NCBI GenBank assembly: GCA_012719075.1
Contig: JAAYBB010000039.1
Coordinates: forward strand, 1-35,161
DNA: 35,161 bases
Reading direction: 5' to 3'
Source: Clostridiales bacterium
GTDB taxonomy: Bacteria; Bacillota; Clostridia; Oscillospirales; Feifaniaceae
Below, in pieces: positions 21,230 to 35,161 of this stretch (positions within the stretch are counted from its first letter, which is position 1; the number at the start of each line of letters is the position of its first letter). The position numbers and the translations under genes were made by a program. The notes beneath the pieces are model-generated. The model saw nothing but the letters and a program-made list of their open reading frames with translations. It was not told where the DNA came from and made no database searches.

Positions 21230-21284
21230 TGCGCGCCGGACACCATCAAAGGCGCGCTCGCATCGCCGACAGGGGGGCTTACGA

Positions 21285-22955
21285 TTGAAAACGATTCAGG
21301 GAGATATGCTGCGGGACATGATTGTCTCGGCCGCCAACAACGTGGAAAACCACCGGACGGAGATCGACGACCTCAACGTCTTTCCGGTGCCCGACGGCGA
21401 CACCGGCAGCAACATGTCCATGACGCTGCAGGCCGCCGTCAAGCCGCTGCAGGAGAAGGACGGCCGGGGCTGCGGCGAGGTGGCCGAGCTGGCGGCCGGC
21501 CTGCTGCTGCGGGCCGCCAGGGGCAACTCGGGGGTCATCACCTCGCTGCTCTTTCGCGGCTTTGCCAAGGCGGCCGAGGGCGCGGCCGAACTGGACGGAC
21601 GGCTGCTGGCCGAGGCGCTGGACAGCGGCGTCAAGGCGGCCTACAAGGCGGTCATGAAGCCCACCGAGGGCACGATTTTGACCGTCTCCCGGCGCTCGGC
21701 CGAGGCGGCGCTGCAGGCGCCGGCCGGGGCCGAGGTGGAGGCGGTGCTGGAGGCGGCGCTCGAGGCCGCGCGGGAGACCCTGGAGCAGACGCCCGACATG
21801 CTGCCGGCCCTCAAGCAGGCCGGCGTGGTGGACTCGGGCGGCAAGGGCTATGTCTATATTCTCGAGGGCATGCAGCGCGCGCTGGCCGGCGGCGGGGTCA
21901 TCGGCGGCCGGCCGGCGGCGGCCGAGTCTGGGGCGGCCGAGCCGGGGGCGGCGCAGGCCGAGGCCCCGAAAGTGCAGATCAACCTGGCCGCGCTCAACCC
22001 CGAGCACGCCGACTTTGGCTACTGCACCGAATTCTTCATCCACCGCACACAGGGCAAGCGGCTGCGCGACGCCGCAGAGCTGCGGGACGAGTACGACCGC
22101 ATGGGCGACTCGCTGGTCTTTGTGGACGACGGCGACCTCATCAAGGTGCACGTGCACAGCCGGGCGCCCGGCCTGGTGCTGCAAAAGGCGCTGCGCTACG
22201 GCTACCTCTCGGGCATCAAGATCGAGAACATGGCCGAGCAGTACAGTGAATTTATCGGACAGATGGGCGCGGAAGGGGGCGCGGTGGCCGAGCCGACCAA
22301 GCCCTTTGGCTTTGTGGCCGTCTCGCCGGGGCCGGGGCTGACCGACCTCTTTCGGGAGCTGACGGCCGACCAGATTGTGCCGGGCGGGCAGACCATGAAC
22401 CCCACGATCGAGCAGATCGCGGCGGCCATCAACGCCACGCCGGCCGAGACGGTCTTTGTGCTGCCCAACAACAAGAACATCCTGCTGACCGCCGAAATGG
22501 CGGCGGGGGCGGTGGAGCGGCGGGCGGTGGTGCTGCCGGCCGCCACCGTGCCCGAGGGGGTGGCCGCCATCGTCGGCTTTGACGAGGGGGCCACCGCCGA
22601 CGAGAACATCGCCGCCATGGGCGCGGCCATCAAGCGGGTGCGCAGCGGCCAGGTGACCTATGCCGTGCGCGACTCGGTCGTGTCGGGCAAAAGGGTGCGC
22701 AAGGGCGAGATGATGGGGCTGTTCGGCAACCGCCTGGTGGCGGCCGAGCGCACGGCCGAGCGCGCGCTGCTCAAACTGCTGGCCGAGATGGTGGACGGGG
22801 ACTGCGAGTACATCACGGTCTTCTGCGGCGAGGACGTCTCCGAGAGCACGGCGCGCAAGCTCGAGGAGCAGGTCTGTAAAAAGTACGAGGCGCAGGAGGT
22901 CTCCTTTGTCAATGGGGGCCAGCCGGTGTACAGCTATCTGATCTCGGTGGAATAA
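21285..22955 (+). CDS. fakA: Fatty acid kinase ATP-binding subunit FakA (YloV, DAK2 domain)
   Basis: A 556-residue protein of the FakA/YloV family. The N-terminal DAK2 kinase domain shows the nucleotide/metal motif NVFPVPDGDTGSNMS (Asp37 and Asp39 region), then ARGNSGVITSLLFRG and VDSGGKGYVYILEG. The middle part (YCTEFFIH, DGDLIKVHVHS) and the C-terminal domain (FGNRLVAA, ITVFCGEDVSE) complete the usual three-domain layout. FakA phosphorylates fatty acids presented by a FakB (DegV-like) carrier for phospholipid synthesis. No fakB is in the window. The start is TTG 21285, with AGGGGGG at 21271-21277. A Gly/Ala-rich insert near residues 207-226 looks like a flexible linker. Confidence 0.93.
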   Translation: MKTIQGDMLRDMIVSAANNVENHRTEIDDLNVFPVPDGDTGSNMSMTLQAAVKPLQEKDGRGCGEVAELAAGLLLRAARGNSGVITSLLFRGFAKAAEGAAELDGRLLAEALDSGVKAAYKAVMKPTEGTILTVSRRSAEAALQAPAGAEVEAVLEAALEAARETLEQTPDMLPALKQAGVVDSGGKGYVYILEGMQRALAGGGVIGGRPAAAESGAAEPGAAQAEAPKVQINLAALNPEHADFGYCTEFFIHRTQGKRLRDAAELRDEYDRMGDSLVFVDDGDLIKVHVHSRAPGLVLQKALRYGYLSGIKIENMAEQYSEFIGQMGAEGGAVAEPTKPFGFVAVSPGPGLTDLFRELTADQIVPGGQTMNPTIEQIAAAINATPAETVFVLPNNKNILLTAEMAAGAVERRAVVLPAATVPEGVAAIVGFDEGATADENIAAMGAAIKRVRSGQVTYAVRDSVVSGKRVRKGEMMGLFGNRLVAAERTAERALLKLLAEMVDGDCEYITVFCGEDVSESTARKLEEQVCKKYEAQEVSFVNGGQPVYSYLISVE

Positions 22956-23032
22956 CCATGTAAAACCGGTGGAAAGGGCGGGGCGCAGAACCGTCCTTTC
23001 GCTTTGAATGCGCGCCTGTGGAGGTGGGTCTC

Positions 23033-25057
<2,025 letters not shown>

Positions 25058-25058
25058 G

Positions 25059-25098
25059 GCCTAAACGGCCAAAGCAACGCCTAAACGATCCAAGCGTC
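25059..25098. repeat. Two imperfect 20-bp direct repeats
   Basis: Units GCCTAAACG... at 25059-25078 and 25079-25098 match at about 15 of 20 positions; a partial third (GTCTAAAC) follows at 25096. They lie between recG and the reductase gene. Confidence 0.5.
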
Positions 25099-25140
25099 TA
25101 AACTGTCCTTGGGGAAGTTTCGAAAATAAGGAGGAGAACC

Positions 25141-26022
25141 GTGCAACACACCTATGACTGCATCATCATCGGCGCGGGGCCGGCCGGCATTTCGGCCGCA
25201 CTGTACACGCTGCGCGCCAACCTGAAGACCCTGATCCTGCGCAAAGGGGGCGGGGCGCTCGAGCGGGCCGAGCAGATCGACAACTACTACGGCTTCCCGC
25301 AGGGCATCCCGGGCGCGCAGCTGCTGCAAAACGGCGAGCAGCAGGCGCTGCGCCTCGGGGCCGACCTGCTGGACTGCGAGGTCACCAAGCTGATGCCGGG
25401 GCCGCTGCAGGAGGTCACCACGACGGCCGGGGTCTTTACGGCGCCGGCGCTGCTGCTGGCCACCGGCACCGGCCGCAAGCGGCCGGCCGGCTTTGAGCTG
25501 GAGTCGTTCGAGGGCCGGGGCGTGAGCTACTGCGCCATCTGCGACGGGTTTTTCCACCGCGGAAAGGACGTGGCGGTGCTCGGGACCGGCGAGTACGCCC
25601 GCGCCGAGGCGCGGGAGCTGGCCGCCTTTGCGGGGTCGGTGACGCTGTTGACCAACGGGGCGCCGCTCGAGACCGACATGGGGGAGATCCCCGTGCTGAC
25701 CGAGCGCATTGACGGGCTGGAGTCGGAGCAGCCCGACGGGCCGCTGACGGCGGTGCGCTTCAAGGACGGCAGCCGGCAGGCGGTCAGCGGGCTGTTCATC
25801 GCCATCGGCACCGCCTCGGCCAGCGACATGGCCCGCTCGGCCGGCATCGTGACCGGGCCCAAGGGCATTGTCACCGACCCGTCGATGCAGACCAACCTCA
25901 AGGGCGTCTTTGCGGCCGGCGACTGCGTGGGCGGCCTGTTCCAGATTGCAAAGGCGGTGGGGGAGGGCGCCGTCGCCGGCGTGGCCATGGCCGAGTTTGT
26001 GCGCAGCCAGAAAAAGGGGTAG
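25141..26022 (+). CDS. Thioredoxin-reductase-like FAD disulfide oxidoreductase
   Basis: A 293-residue low-molecular-weight TrxB-type flavoprotein. FAD binding: GAGPAGISAALY (11-22) and GVFAAGDCVGGLFQIAKAVGEGA near 255-277. The redox pair is Cys131 and Cys134 in SYCAICDGFF. The second nucleotide site reads VLGTGEYARAEA at 146-157 instead of GGGxxA, and the usual NADPH-phosphate motif HRRxxxR is missing: VTLLTNGAPLE stands there. It may therefore use another electron donor, as in the ferredoxin-linked FFTR group of clostridia, or NADH; this is inference. No trxA lies beside it. GTG 25141 follows AAGGAGGAG. Confidence 0.85.
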   Translation: MQHTYDCIIIGAGPAGISAALYTLRANLKTLILRKGGGALERAEQIDNYYGFPQGIPGAQLLQNGEQQALRLGADLLDCEVTKLMPGPLQEVTTTAGVFTAPALLLATGTGRKRPAGFELESFEGRGVSYCAICDGFFHRGKDVAVLGTGEYARAEARELAAFAGSVTLLTNGAPLETDMGEIPVLTERIDGLESEQPDGPLTAVRFKDGSRQAVSGLFIAIGTASASDMARSAGIVTGPKGIVTDPSMQTNLKGVFAAGDCVGGLFQIAKAVGEGAVAGVAMAEFVRSQKKG

Positions 26023-26066
26023 GGGAGAACGCCGCCAAAAATTATCCTAAATTGTCAAATAAAGAA

Positions 26067-26125
26067 AGGGGATTTCACGAAATCCCTACGGTAAACTGCC
26101 ACAATTTTAGATAAAAACTGTGGCA
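26067..26125. other. Two hairpins in an AT-rich gap before the V-ATPase promoter
   Basis: GGGATTT (26069-26075) pairs with AAATCCC (26080-26086) around CACG. TGCCACA (26097-26103) pairs with TGTGGCA (26119-26125), extended inside by TTTT and AAAA. Neither has a clear T-tract. They may stabilise the end of the preceding transcript or serve as protein sites. The rest of 26023-26325 holds the ntp promoter and leader; no gene is seen. Confidence 0.55.
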
Positions 26126-26170
26126 ACATGCTGAAAAGGCCTAAAAACAAGACAACTTGTGGGTGAATGA

Positions 26171-26199
26171 TTGATTTTTGCGGCGGTTGTAATTATAAT
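26171..26199 (+). promoter_or_regulatory. Sigma-A promoter of the V-ATPase operon
   Basis: TTGATT (26171-26176), 17 bases, perfect TATAAT (26194-26199). The leader to ATG 26326 is about 120 bases and includes the GC palindrome CTCCCCGGGGAG (26279-26290). Confidence 0.85.
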
Positions 26200-26325
26200 T
26201 TACCCTAGGGAAATATCGTTTATCAATAAAAACAAAGGCACGACTCTTTGTCCGGAGGGCAGATCCCCCACGCTTGACGCTCCCCGGGGAGGAGTTGTGC
26301 GGTTTTGGAGAAAGGCGGTGAATAC

Positions 26326-26638
26326 ATGGCTGTAGAAATGCTGAAAAAAGTGAGCGAGGCTGAAGAGAAGGCCGACCTGATTCGCCGGCAGGCGAATGAA
26401 GCCGCCAAGGAAGCCCTGGAGCGGGCGAGAGCGTCCGCCAGGGAGCTGGTGGAGAACAGTGTGTCCAAAGTCAAGGCCGAGACGGCGCAAAAGCTGGCTG
26501 AGGCCGCCGCAAAGGCGGAGCAGGAGAGCGAGCGGTACCTGCAGGGCATTGCCGAGCAGGGCGAGCGCGTCAAGGAAGAGGCGAGGGCAAACCTGGCACA
26601 GGCGGTGGAGATTATTGTAGCAAAGGTTGTGAGTGTAA

Positions 26639-26646
<8 letters not shown>
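26326..26646 (+). CDS. ntpF: V-type ATPase subunit G/H (NtpF), peripheral stalk
   Basis: A 106-residue, almost wholly helical coiled-coil protein (Ala/Glu/Lys rich: EAEEKADLIRRQANEAAKEALERA and so on). In the rotary V/A-type ATPase it pairs with subunit E to form the peripheral stalk. ATG 26326 is preceded by AAAGGCGGTG; TTG 26305 would add seven residues. First gene of the nine-gene operon; it overlaps ntpI by eight bases. Sequence alone is low complexity, so position carries much of the call. Confidence 0.88.
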
Positions 26647-29069
<2,423 letters not shown>

Positions 29070-29108
29070 TGGCTGTGCGACCTCAATTACAGACTGGAAG
29101 TGATGTAT

Positions 29109-29678
29109 TTGAAAGGCATTGAGAAAGTCGTCAGCCGCATCCTCGGCGATGCCGAGCTTTCTGCCGGCGAAATTGCCGCAAGGGCGGCTGATCAGGTCGC
29201 TGAAATCATGAAGGAAGCGGAGGCCGAGGCCGCACAGCTTTACAGTCAAGGGATCAAAGCCGCCGAAAGAGAGGTCGAAAATGTTCTCTTAAGGGGAAAA
29301 TCCATTGCCGGGCTGGAAGGACGAAAGTCGCTTTTGGCTGCCCGCCAATCGCTGGTTGACGAGACCTTTGCCGAGGCCGAGAAAAGGCTGATGGAGCTGC
29401 GCCTTGACAAAGCAGCCTACCCCGAGTTGCTGGCTGACCTTGCGAAACCCCACCTGAAAGACGACAGCTGCATACTGTTGTCGAAAGAAGATTATCAAAT
29501 GGCGGGCGAAGCGTTGCAAAAAAACTTGGGCGGCATTCCTGTGGAGGAGGCCGAAATTTCCCCCGGTGGTTTAATTGTAAAAAACGGCGGCATTGAACTC
29601 AACCTCACCTTTGTGGCGCTGCTGCGGCAGTACCGCGGAGAATTGGAGCAGGCAGTGGCATCCGCGCTGTTTCAATAG
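29109..29678 (+). CDS. ntpE: V-type ATPase subunit E (NtpE), peripheral stalk
   Basis: A protein of about 189 residues: a helical N-terminal coiled coil (KGIEKVVSRILGDAE, AAEREVENVLL) and a globular C-terminal domain with SPGGLIVKNGGIELNLTF, the usual E-subunit end. It forms the peripheral stalk with NtpF and binds the A3B3 head. TTG 29109 is preferred because GGAAGTG (29096-29102) is well placed for it and homologues start MKGIEK; ATG 29103 and GTG 29100 are alternatives only two or three codons longer. Confidence 0.92.
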   Translation: MKGIEKVVSRILGDAELSAGEIAARAADQVAEIMKEAEAEAAQLYSQGIKAAEREVENVLLRGKSIAGLEGRKSLLAARQSLVDETFAEAEKRLMELRLDKAAYPELLADLAKPHLKDDSCILLSKEDYQMAGEALQKNLGGIPVEEAEISPGGLIVKNGGIELNLTFVALLRQYRGELEQAVASALFQ

Positions 29679-29696
29679 AGGAGGGGAGGAGAAGAC

Positions 29697-30701
29697 ATGT
29701 CCGAGGTGAAAAAGAGCGAACGCACCGATTTTTTAATGATCTCCGGCCGGACCAAGAGCCGGGAGGTCATGCTGATCGACACCGCAACGGCGGATAAGCT
29801 GATCGAGGCGTCGGATATGGTCGAGGTGCTCAAGCTGCTTGGAGAGCACGGGTATGACGTTGGCGGACTGGCGGGGGATGAAAAGAATCTCGCCGCCCGT
29901 CTGATCGAGAAGGATCGTGCCGAGACCGCCGAGCTCATCAGCCAGGCGGGCAAGGGCATGTTCGACTGCTTTCTCTACCCGCACGACTACCACAACCTGA
30001 AGGTGGCGCTCAAGAACGAACTGCTGCCCGAGCCGCTTGAACTCTTTGTGCACGGCGGCAGCATTCCGGTGGAGGAGCTGCGCGAGGCGGTCAAAAACCG
30101 CGAGCTCGGCCCGCTGACCCCGTCGATGCAGGTTGGTGTGCAGGAGGCGTTGGAGGCCTATAGCAAGACCGGCAACTCCCAACTGATCGACCTGACGTTG
30201 GACCGCTACTGCTTCAGAGACATGACGGCCTCCGCAAAGCAGGTCGGCAACGACTTTCTCGAGGGCTATGTGCGCACCAAGGTGGACGTGGCCAACGTGA
30301 AGGCGCTGCTGCGCATGCGCAAAATGGGCAAGTCACCCGAGTTTGCGGCCCAGGTCTTCTTCGACGGAGGCAACGTGCCGGCCGAGCGCTATGCCGAGGC
30401 CTACACCGCCTCCGAGGAGGAGCTCCCGGGGCTGCTTGTCGGCGTGGCCGCGCTGCTGCAGAAGGCGTTGGCCGAGCTGAACGGCGGCGGCGGGATGTCG
30501 GCTTTTGAGCTCTACTGTGACGACCACCTGATGGCGTATGTGCGCAAGGTCAAGTATGTGCAGTACGGCGCCGAGGTGCCCATGGCCTACCTGCTGGCCA
30601 AGGAGACCGAGTACATCGTCATCAGCATGATTTTGGCCGGTCGCCAGACGGGACTTTCGGCGGCCCAGATCAAGGAAAGGTTGAGGGCGCTGTATGTATA
30701 A
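29697..30701 (+). CDS. ntpC: V-type ATPase subunit C/d (NtpC), rotor socket
   Basis: A 334-residue, mainly helical soluble protein of the V-ATPase C/AC39 family, with FLYPHDYHNLKVALKNEL, LIDLTLDRYCFRDM and the C-terminal KYVQYGAEVPMAYLLAKETE, where the last stretch is the most conserved part of the family. It sits on the K ring and links it to the D-F shaft. ATG 29697 follows GAGGAGGGGAGGAG. It overlaps ntpG by eight bases. Confidence 0.94.
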   Translation: MSEVKKSERTDFLMISGRTKSREVMLIDTATADKLIEASDMVEVLKLLGEHGYDVGGLAGDEKNLAARLIEKDRAETAELISQAGKGMFDCFLYPHDYHNLKVALKNELLPEPLELFVHGGSIPVEELREAVKNRELGPLTPSMQVGVQEALEAYSKTGNSQLIDLTLDRYCFRDMTASAKQVGNDFLEGYVRTKVDVANVKALLRMRKMGKSPEFAAQVFFDGGNVPAERYAEAYTASEEELPGLLVGVAALLQKALAELNGGGGMSAFELYCDDHLMAYVRKVKYVQYGAEVPMAYLLAKETEYIVISMILAGRQTGLSAAQIKERLRALYV

Positions 30702-31008
30702 AATTGGTGTCATCGGCGACCGGATTTCGGTCCAGGGCTTCGCGGCGGTCGGGCTGACAACCTTTGCCGTCAACGGACCGGAAGAGGCGTCTGAAATTCT
30801 GAAGGGCACGGAGGTGCAGGACTACGCGGTGATCTACATCACCGAGCAGCTGGCCGCACAGTGCGAGGCGGCCATCGCCATGCACCGCTACAGCCGCACG
30901 CCTGCGGTCATCCTGATCCCGGGCAAGGAGGGCAGCCTGGGCATCGGCCTGCGCCAGGTGGGCAAGCGCGTGGAAAAGGCCGTTGGCTCCAACATTTTTG
31001 GTGATTAA
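30694..31008 (+). CDS. ntpG: V-type ATPase subunit F (NtpG), central shaft
   Basis: A 104-residue alpha/beta protein: MYKIGVIGDRISVQGFAAVG, then YAVIYITEQLA and PAVILIPGKEGSLG, which is the F-subunit signature. It binds subunit D in the central shaft. It starts inside the end of ntpC. The gene is called ntpG in E. hirae and atpF in many annotations. Confidence 0.94.
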   Translation: MYKIGVIGDRISVQGFAAVGLTTFAVNGPEEASEILKGTEVQDYAVIYITEQLAAQCEAAIAMHRYSRTPAVILIPGKEGSLGIGLRQVGKRVEKAVGSNIFGD

Positions 31009-31027
31009 GCGAAAGATGGTGAACTGA

Positions 31028-32794
<1,767 letters not shown>

Positions 32795-34171
32795 ATGCCC
32801 AGAGAGTACAGGACCATTGAAGAGGTTGCGGGACCGCTGATGACCGTGCGCGGCGTGGAGGGCGTGGCCTACGACGAGCTGGGCGAGATTGAGCTTGCAA
32901 ACGGCGAAATCCGCCGCTGCAAGGTGCTGGAGGTCAACGGCTCCGACGTCATGGTGCAGCTGTTCGACTCGGCGGCCGGACTCAACCTCAGCTCCTCCAA
33001 GGTGCGCTTTCTGGGCCGGAGCCTCGAGCTGGCCGTCTCCTCCGACATGCTCGGGCGCGTGTTCTCCGGCATGGGAGACCCCATTGACGACGGCCCGGCC
33101 ATCATCGCCGACAAGCGCATGGACATCAACGGCCTGCCGCTGAACCCCTCTGCGCGCGACTACCCCTCCGAGTTCATCCAGACCGGCGTGTCGGCCATCG
33201 ACGGCCTCAACACGCTGGTGCGCGGGCAGAAGCTGCCCATCTTCTCGGGCTCCGGCCTGCCCCACGCCGAGCTGGCCGCGCAGATCGCGCGCCAGGCGCG
33301 GGTGCTGGGCAGCGGCGCCAACTTCGCCGTCGTGTTTGCCGCCATCGGCATCACCTTCGAGGAGGCCGACTTCTTCATCTCGGACTTCCGCAGGACCGGC
33401 GCCATCGACCGCACCGTGCTGTTCATCAACCTGGCCAACGACCCCGCCATCGAGCGCATCAACACCCCCCGCATGGCGCTGACCGCGGCCGAGTACCTGG
33501 CCTTTGAGAAGGACATGCACGTGCTGGTCATCCTGACCGACATCACCAACTACGCCGAGGCGCTGCGCGAGGTGTCGGCCGCCCGCAAGGAGGTCCCCGG
33601 ACGCCGCGGCTACCCCGGCTACCTGTACACCGACCTGGCCAACCTCTACGAGCGGGCCGGCCGCGTGGAGGGCAAGAGCGGCTCCATCACGATGATCCCG
33701 ATCCTCAGCATGCCCGAGGACGACAAGACCCACCCCATCCCCGACCTCACCGGCTATATCACCGAGGGACAGATCATCCTGGCCCGCGAGCTGCACCGCA
33801 AGGGGCTCCAGCCCCCGATCGACGTGCTGCCCTCCCTCTCCCGCCTCAAGGACAAGGGCATCGGCGTGGGCAAGACGCGCGAGGACCACGCCAACACGAT
33901 GAACCAGCTCTTCGCCGCCTACTCGAGGGGCAAGGACGCCAAGGAGCTCATGTCCATCCTGGGCGAGGCGGCCCTGACCCAGATCGACCTGCTCTACGCC
34001 AAGTTTGCAGACGAGTTTGAAGTGAAGTACGTGTCGCAGGGGTATGGCGCCAACCGCTCGATCGAGGAGACCCTTGAGATCGGCTGGCAGCTGCTTTCGA
34101 TCCTGCCCAAGTCGGAACTCAAGCGCATCAAAGAGGATTTGATCGAGAAGTACTACCCCGAAAACAGTTAG
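32795..34171 (+). CDS. ntpB: V-type ATPase regulatory subunit B (NtpB)
   Basis: A 458-residue subunit of the A3B3 head. At the P-loop position it has [19 protein letters not shown] (residues 150-168), the hallmark of the non-catalytic B subunit. MTRxx-like segments [20 protein letters not shown] and [33 protein letters not shown] are the family signature and include the residues completing the ATP site of A. ATG 32795 directly follows the ntpA stop TAA. Length is the usual one. Confidence 0.97.
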   Translation: MPREYRTIEEVAGPLMTVRGVEGVAYDELGEIELANGEIRRCKVLEVNGSDVMVQLFDSAAGLNLSSSKVRFLGRSLELAVSSDMLGRVFSGMGDPIDDGPAIIADKRMDINGLPLNPSARDYPSEFIQTGVSAIDGLNTLVRGQKLPIFSGSGLPHAELAAQIARQARVLGSGANFAVVFAAIGITFEEADFFISDFRRTGAIDRTVLFINLANDPAIERINTPRMALTAAEYLAFEKDMHVLVILTDITNYAEALREVSAARKEVPGRRGYPGYLYTDLANLYERAGRVEGKSGSITMIPILSMPEDDKTHPIPDLTGYITEGQIILARELHRKGLQPPIDVLPSLSRLKDKGIGVGKTREDHANTMNQLFAAYSRGKDAKELMSILGEAALTQIDLLYAKFADEFEVKYVSQGYGANRSIEETLEIGWQLLSILPKSELKRIKEDLIEKYYPENS

Positions 34172-34183
34172 GGGGGCGGACAG

Positions 34184-34861
34184 ATGGCGAGATTGAATGT
34201 CAACCCCACCCGCATGGAGCTCACGCGGCTCAAAAAGCGGCTGCGCACCGCCCAGCGCGGTCACAAGCTGCTCAAAGACAAGCGCGACGAGCTGATGAAG
34301 CAGTTCCTCGAAATGGTCCGCCAGAACCGCGCGCTGCGCCGCGCGGTGGAGGAAAAGCTCATGCGGGCGCACGGCAGCTTTGTGCTGGCCGCCGCCGCGA
34401 TGAGCGAGGAGAGCCTGGCCGAGTCGCTGATGTGCCCGCGCCAGACCGTGTCGGTGGAGGTCTCGACCCGGAACGTCATGTCGGTCAACGTGCCCAAGTT
34501 TGATTTTCAGATGTCGGGCGACCGCAGCGACATCTACCCCTACGGATTTGGCTTTACGTCGGGCGAGCTGGACGCGGCCGTGTTTGAGCTCGGCAGCGTG
34601 CTGACCGAGCTGCTCGAACTGGCCCAGATGGAAAAGGCGGCCGAGCTCATGAGCGATGAGATCGAGAAGACCCGCCGCCGCGTCAATGCCCTCGAGTACG
34701 CCACCATCCCCAACCTCCAGGAGACCATCCGCTACATCACGATGAAGCTGGAGGAGAACGAGCGCGGCAACATCACCCGCCTGATGAAGGTCAAGGACAT
34801 GATGATTGCCGAGCAGATCGCCGCCAGCCGCGCCCGCACAGAAAAGGCCGCCGGACAGTGA
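34184..34861 (+). CDS. ntpD: V-type ATPase subunit D (NtpD), central shaft
   Basis: A 225-residue protein with the long antiparallel helices of subunit D. The N-terminus LNVNPTRMELTRLKKRLRTA with HKLLKDKRDELM and the C-terminal RRRVNALEYATIPNLQETI are both diagnostic. With NtpG it forms the rotating shaft. GGGGGGCGGACAG precedes ATG 34184. It is the last gene: ntpH and ntpJ, found after it in E. hirae, are absent and a strong terminator follows. Confidence 0.95.
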   Translation: MARLNVNPTRMELTRLKKRLRTAQRGHKLLKDKRDELMKQFLEMVRQNRALRRAVEEKLMRAHGSFVLAAAAMSEESLAESLMCPRQTVSVEVSTRNVMSVNVPKFDFQMSGDRSDIYPYGFGFTSGELDAAVFELGSVLTELLELAQMEKAAELMSDEIEKTRRRVNALEYATIPNLQETIRYITMKLEENERGNITRLMKVKDMMIAEQIAASRARTEKAAGQ

Positions 34862-34917
34862 CGGATGTGGAAACAACGGCGCTTTAGCAAATGAGCATCA
34901 ACGCGAACGACAAGCAA

Positions 34918-34955
34918 AAGGCCCCCTGCCGTCTGGCAGGGGGCCTTGCCCGTTT
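34918..34955 (+). terminator. Terminator of the V-ATPase operon
   Basis: A 13-bp perfect stem (AAGGCCCCCTGCC at 34918-34930 with 34935-34947), loop GTCT, then TT, a GCCCG interruption and TTTT. It lies 57 bases after ntpD. The rest of 34862-35161 holds only repeats and a weak hairpin. Confidence 0.85.
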
Positions 34956-34985
34956 TGGGGGGCTTTTGGGTCTCTTGGCCTTTGG

Positions 34986-35135
34986 ACCTTGGGTGGGTGC
35001 CCGCCGCTGGGTATTCGAGGTAAAGACGCGCAGCGGCGCGGCGGGCGTTCTGGGCAAAGCAGCGTGGCAGCATGACATAGGCCCTTGCCTATTTGTTCTT
35101 GGGGCTCTTGGCTCCTGAACCTTGGGTGGGTGCCC
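34986..35135. repeat. Direct repeat pair at the right edge
   Basis: ACCTTGGGTGGGTGCCC occurs at 34986-35002 and again at 35119-35135. The bases before each copy are also similar (CTCTTGGC...), so the repeated unit is about 30 bases with mismatches. Confidence 0.8.
35077..35099 (+). terminator. Weak terminator-like hairpin
   Basis: ATAGGC (35077-35082) pairs with GCCTAT (35087-35092) around CCTT, followed by TTGTTCTT. Confidence 0.35.
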
Positions 35136-35161
35136 ATGCCGGTGCACGGGGGCAAAGCCGC

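Noticed and set aside
34884-35161. Small frames at the right edge
   Set aside because: They read the operon terminator and direct repeats and show no family features.

Overview
The window reads as chromosomal DNA from a GC-rich, endospore-forming anaerobic member of the Firmicutes (Clostridia; an Oscillospiraceae/Ruminococcaceae-like lineage is my best inference). Evidence seen: spore genes (yabP, yabQ, sleB) with sigma-E-like and sigma-G-like promoters; the Firmicutes neighbourhoods yabO-yabP-yabQ-divIC-yabR, rny-ymdB and asp23-fakA-recG; strong AGGAGG-type ribosome sites with many GTG/TTG starts; and a complete bacterial V-type ATPase operon. By eye about two thirds of bases are G or C, which explains the many long antisense shadow ORFs. 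No tRNA, rRNA, CRISPR array, transposase or phage gene was seen.

Layout. 1-2,630: hairpin-rich start, then rqcP(yabO), yabP, yabQ, divIC, yabR (ribosome quality control, spore coat/cortex, cell division), closed by two strong terminators. 2,712-8,421: a minus-strand SAM methyltransferase diverging from a 1,606-residue membrane-anchored alpha-2-macroglobulin-like protein that seems to lack the thioester. 8,422-9,150: a 0.73-kb gene-free stretch full of palindromes and a 12-bp minisatellite. 9,151-11,857 (minus): Mrp-type Fe-S scaffold ATPase and oligoendopeptidase F. 12,266-14,016: class Ic aspartate aminotransferase translationally coupled to a cysteine-rich C_GCAxxG_C_C protein. 14,017-14,367: twin palindromes. 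14,368-15,042 (minus): the cortex-lytic enzyme SleB.

15,569-20,646: RNase Y and YmdB, the peptidoglycan editing factor PgeF, an array of about eight 15-bp repeats, and a lone peptide-type substrate-binding lipoprotein. 20,879-26,022: Asp23/YloU, FakA, RecG and a thioredoxin-reductase-like flavoprotein without the usual NADPH-binding arginines. 26,326-34,861: nine V-ATPase genes in the order of the Enterococcus hirae ntp operon (F-I-K-E-C-G-A-B-D); the K subunit keeps the Na+ ligands, so a sodium pump or sodium-driven synthase is inferred. The last 300 bases hold the operon terminator and a direct repeat.

Together this is mostly core physiology (cell envelope, sporulation and germination, RNA turnover, DNA repair, membrane energetics). 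I found no clear new multi-gene system. The points most worth a second look are the thioester-less A2M protein, the aminotransferase/C_GCAxxG pair, the atypical reductase, the intergenic palindromes and minisatellites, and several structured leaders. All family calls are by eye from motifs; no database search was run.
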